From Candidatus Undinarchaeales archaeon (GTDB taxonomy: Archaea > SpSt-1190 > JASMDC01), in the NCBI GenBank assembly GCA_030753015.1, contig JASMDC010000042.1, positions 25,342-31,258 of the forward strand: a stretch of 5,917 nt of DNA, in the 5' to 3' direction. This document shows, one piece after another, positions 4,172-5,917 of the stretch. The stretch's first letter is position 1, and every line of letters starts with the position of its first letter. The position numbers and the translations under genes were made by a program. The notes below the pieces were generated by a model, which ran no database searches, was not told where the DNA came from, and was given only the letters and a program-made list of their open reading frames with translations.

Positions 4172-5886
4172 TGGCCGACGAGCTCTCTCCGATGGAGGTC
4201 GTGGAGTACTACTCGCGCGATGACATCGCACAGGAGATGGTGAACTCCGCTCAGGACCGCGAGGTCGGTGGGCGCTACCGTTCTGGCGGCTTCGGCAAGC
4301 GTCCCGACGTGCTCATGTACCCCGCGGACGTGAAGGCCATGGCCCGGAGCGGCATGACCTCGTTCCATTTCTCGGTTGAGCGCTGGCGCAATCCGAAGAT
4401 GCTCAGGCCCGGGATGGCGAAGAAGGAGCTGGACGCCCTCAGGACCGGATGGGACCTGCTGCTCGACTTCGATCCAAAGGACTTCATCCTGGGGAAGATC
4501 GTCGCTGAGAAGTTCATCGAAGTGCTCAAGCAGCTCAAGCTGCGCAACGTGAGCGTGAAGTTCTCGGGGAACAAAGGATGGCATATCGCCATACCCTTCG
4601 AGAGCTTCTCCGGTATCGAGTCCTACGATGGCAAGCTCATTCAAGCGCATTTCCCCGATGCCGTCCGGAGGATCTGCGAGTACCTCATGTACGAGAAGGT
4701 ATCACCTCGGAAGATGGACAAGAGCGGCGCGCATATATTCCAGAACGACCTCGTTGAGCAGTTCGAGGACCGGCTCACCGTCGAGGAGTACCGCGTTCTC
4801 TCCGGGGCGTACCTCTTCAAATGGGACGATATCCCCGGTGCCGGGGAAGAGCATCTCCGACGGTTCCTATCCACCGCCCCGTACAACCATCTCCACCTCG
4901 AACAGGCACCCATACACAAGAACACGACGGGCTCCATGATAACGCTCCAGTCCGCTTCCAGCTGGATCAAGTTCAGGCTCAGTGACGATCGACGGAAAGC
5001 GAGCCTTGAGACGAGCGACCGACGCTTCGCCAAACTAAGCGTGATGGAGGTAGAGGGGAGCGTCAACATCTACGCTGACTCGGACGTTGCATGGACGAAG
5101 GACAACCACATCGATCCTTTCAAGATAGTCGATGTCGATGCCCTCCTCATGACCAACAGGCATATGATCCGTATGCCCTATAGCCTGCACGAGTCGTCAT
5201 GGCTCGTGTCGGTCCCCCTCCCGTATGAACGCGGCGTCATCAACCTGTTCGACAAGGCATCGGCACTGCCTCATAACATGCGGGTGAACGAGACCTTTCT
5301 CAGCGAGCGCTCCACGGCGAACGACGCTCTTGAGCTCTTCGTCCGGGCATACAACTGGTCTGCAGAACGACATGGCAAAGAGGAGGAGAAGCTGCACGCC
5401 CTTTCCCAGGAGGCGCTCTCCAGGATCCCGAAGGACGCCATCCCCGTAGACCATTTCCCGCCGTGCGTGGGTCGAGCATTGGAAGGGCTTGAGGACGGAC
5501 GCAAGCGCATGGAGTTCATCCTCGAGGGTTTTCTCCGTAAGTCCGGGTGGGGATGGCCACAGGTCGAGGCCCAGCTCCTCGAGTGGGACGCCAGGAACAC
5601 ACCGCCCCTGGGCGAGGGCTACATCAAGCGCCACATCCGCTATGGCATGAACCGGGAGCGTGACGTCCTCCCTCCGAACTGTCGAAACACGACATTCTAT
5701 CAGGAGTCGGGACTATGCCGGTCCGACGCCATATGCAAGGGTATAAAAAACCCCATCAGTTATTCCCGCATCTCCCTGAAGCGGGCCAAGGGGAAGAAGA
5801 AAGATGGCCGAGAACGAGGAAAAGATAACGTACGACACGATAGTGAACAAGGAGCGTCAGGAGAAGAACAGCAAGCGCCTTCTTGA
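4168..5886 (+). CDS. Archaeo-eukaryotic DNA primase: PriS-type catalytic domain fused to PriL-type Fe-S C-terminal domain
   Basis: This 572-residue protein is predicted to make primers for DNA replication. Residues 1-360 form a PriS-like AEP domain. It has metal-binding D100 and D102 in DLLLDFDPK, nucleotide-binding SGNKGWH (133-139), and RMPYSLH (335-341), matching the 'RLPGSLHG' motif that follows the third catalytic Asp (candidates D322 or D324). Residues 390-428 look like a helical linker. Residues 429-535 resemble the PriL C-terminal domain, with FPPC (C433), LPPNC (C505), C517, C523, and KNPISYSR, the usual 'HPLSYYR' ending; the four Cys should hold a 4Fe-4S cluster. The PriL N-terminal domain and the PriS zinc cysteines seem absent. 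The tail, residues 537-572, is charged, low in complexity and overlaps GINS. Either of two adjacent ATGs (4168, 4171) may start it. Whether it replaces or supplements a separate PriS-PriL pair cannot be seen here. Confidence 0.85.
   Translation: MMADELSPMEVVEYYSRDDIAQEMVNSAQDREVGGRYRSGGFGKRPDVLMYPADVKAMARSGMTSFHFSVERWRNPKMLRPGMAKKELDALRTGWDLLLDFDPKDFILGKIVAEKFIEVLKQLKLRNVSVKFSGNKGWHIAIPFESFSGIESYDGKLIQAHFPDAVRRICEYLMYEKVSPRKMDKSGAHIFQNDLVEQFEDRLTVEEYRVLSGAYLFKWDDIPGAGEEHLRRFLSTAPYNHLHLEQAPIHKNTTGSMITLQSASSWIKFRLSDDRRKASLETSDRRFAKLSVMEVEGSVNIYADSDVAWTKDNHIDPFKIVDVDALLMTNRHMIRMPYSLHESSWLVSVPLPYERGVINLFDKASALPHNMRVNETFLSERSTANDALELFVRAYNWSAERHGKEEEKLHALSQEALSRIPKDAIPVDHFPPCVGRALEGLEDGRKRMEFILEGFLRKSGWGWPQVEAQLLEWDARNTPPLGEGYIKRHIRYGMNRERDVLPPNCRNTTFYQESGLCRSDAICKGIKNPISYSRISLKRAKGKKKDGRERGKDNVRHDSEQGASGEEQQAPS
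5742..5750 (+). promoter_or_regulatory. Candidate TATA box for the GINS gene inside the primase coding region
   Basis: TATAAAAAA is close to the ideal archaeal TATA box. Its centre predicts transcription from about 5773, roughly 31 bases before the GINS ATG. It also encodes Ile-Lys-Asn of the conserved primase motif, so protein constraint alone could explain it. Confidence 0.4.
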
Positions 5887-5917
5887 CCTTGATCGCACCT
5901 TCTATTCACAGATACGG
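5804..5917 (+). CDS. GINS complex subunit, N-terminal fragment (3' end outside window)
   Basis: Thirty-eight codons are visible up to the window edge, starting MAENEEKITYDTIVNKERQEK and continuing NSKRLLDLDRTFYSQIR. The pattern 'ITYxxIxxxxRxEKNSxxLLxLDxxFY' matches the first helices of archaeal GINS, the replication factor that joins MCM helicase (and, in archaea, GAN/RecJ-type proteins) in the CMG-like complex. Beginning directly with the helical A domain suggests the Gins51 type rather than Gins23. The frame starts inside the primase gene and overlaps its last 83 bases in another frame. The ribosome binding site is weak (GGGGA at 5790-5794 at best). Adjacency of primase and GINS genes is common in archaea and supports the call. 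Confidence 0.75.
   Translation, partial: MAENEEKITYDTIVNKERQEKNSKRLLDLDRTFYSQIR

Noticed and set aside
3946-4650. A 234-residue open frame on the minus strand
   Set aside because: It spans the DUF99 end and primase start in the opposite direction, with no recognisable domain or ribosome binding site.
1-5917. tRNA or rRNA genes, CRISPR arrays, insertion sequences, attachment sites, inteins
   Set aside because: I looked for them across the window and saw no cloverleaf, spaced direct repeats, transposase motifs or intein splice motifs. Nearly every base belongs to recognisable chromosomal genes.

Overview
The window reads as a compact, GC-rich archaeal chromosome segment. It holds eukaryote-like ribosomal proteins (S15, S3Ae/eS1), RNA polymerase subunit L, an archaeal-type Lrp/AsnC regulator, a METTL5-like RNA methylase, a DUF99 protein, an archaeo-eukaryotic primase and the start of a GINS protein. 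Strong GAGGTG-type Shine-Dalgarno sites and TATA-type promoters agree with this. The gene set and GC content suggest a euryarchaeon, perhaps in the Thermoplasmatota or a related lineage. That placement is inference from general recall, not from a search.

Left part (1-950): the 3' end of a class I methyltransferase-like gene runs rightward and meets, tail to tail, a complete leftward HD-domain phosphohydrolase gene. The two stop codons share the palindrome CTAG at 137-140. A 109-base divergent intergenic region (947-1055) with one AT-rich element follows.

Middle part (950-2593): rps15, rps3ae and an Lrp/AsnC-family regulator form a tight operon (12- and 11-base gaps, each with a strong ribosome binding site). 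It ends in a T-rich stretch. rps15 most likely starts at a TTG.

Right part (2594-5917): a METTL5-like N6-adenine RNA methylase comes first, with the TATA box for rpoL inside its last codons. Then come rpoL, a DUF99 (endonuclease V-fold) gene, a 572-residue primase, and the first 38 codons of a GINS gene running off the window. DUF99 overlaps the primase by an ATGA junction, and the primase overlaps GINS by 83 bases. This block links transcription (RpoL) with replication initiation (primase, GINS).

The most interesting item is the primase. It carries a PriS-type catalytic domain and a PriL-type C-terminal domain with four iron-sulfur cysteines in one chain. It appears to lack both the PriL N-terminal scaffold and the cysteine zinc site usual in PriS. 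A good TATA sequence lies inside its Fe-S coding region, placed to drive GINS. I found no RNA genes, CRISPR arrays, insertion sequences or mobile-element signs. The window is almost entirely coding.
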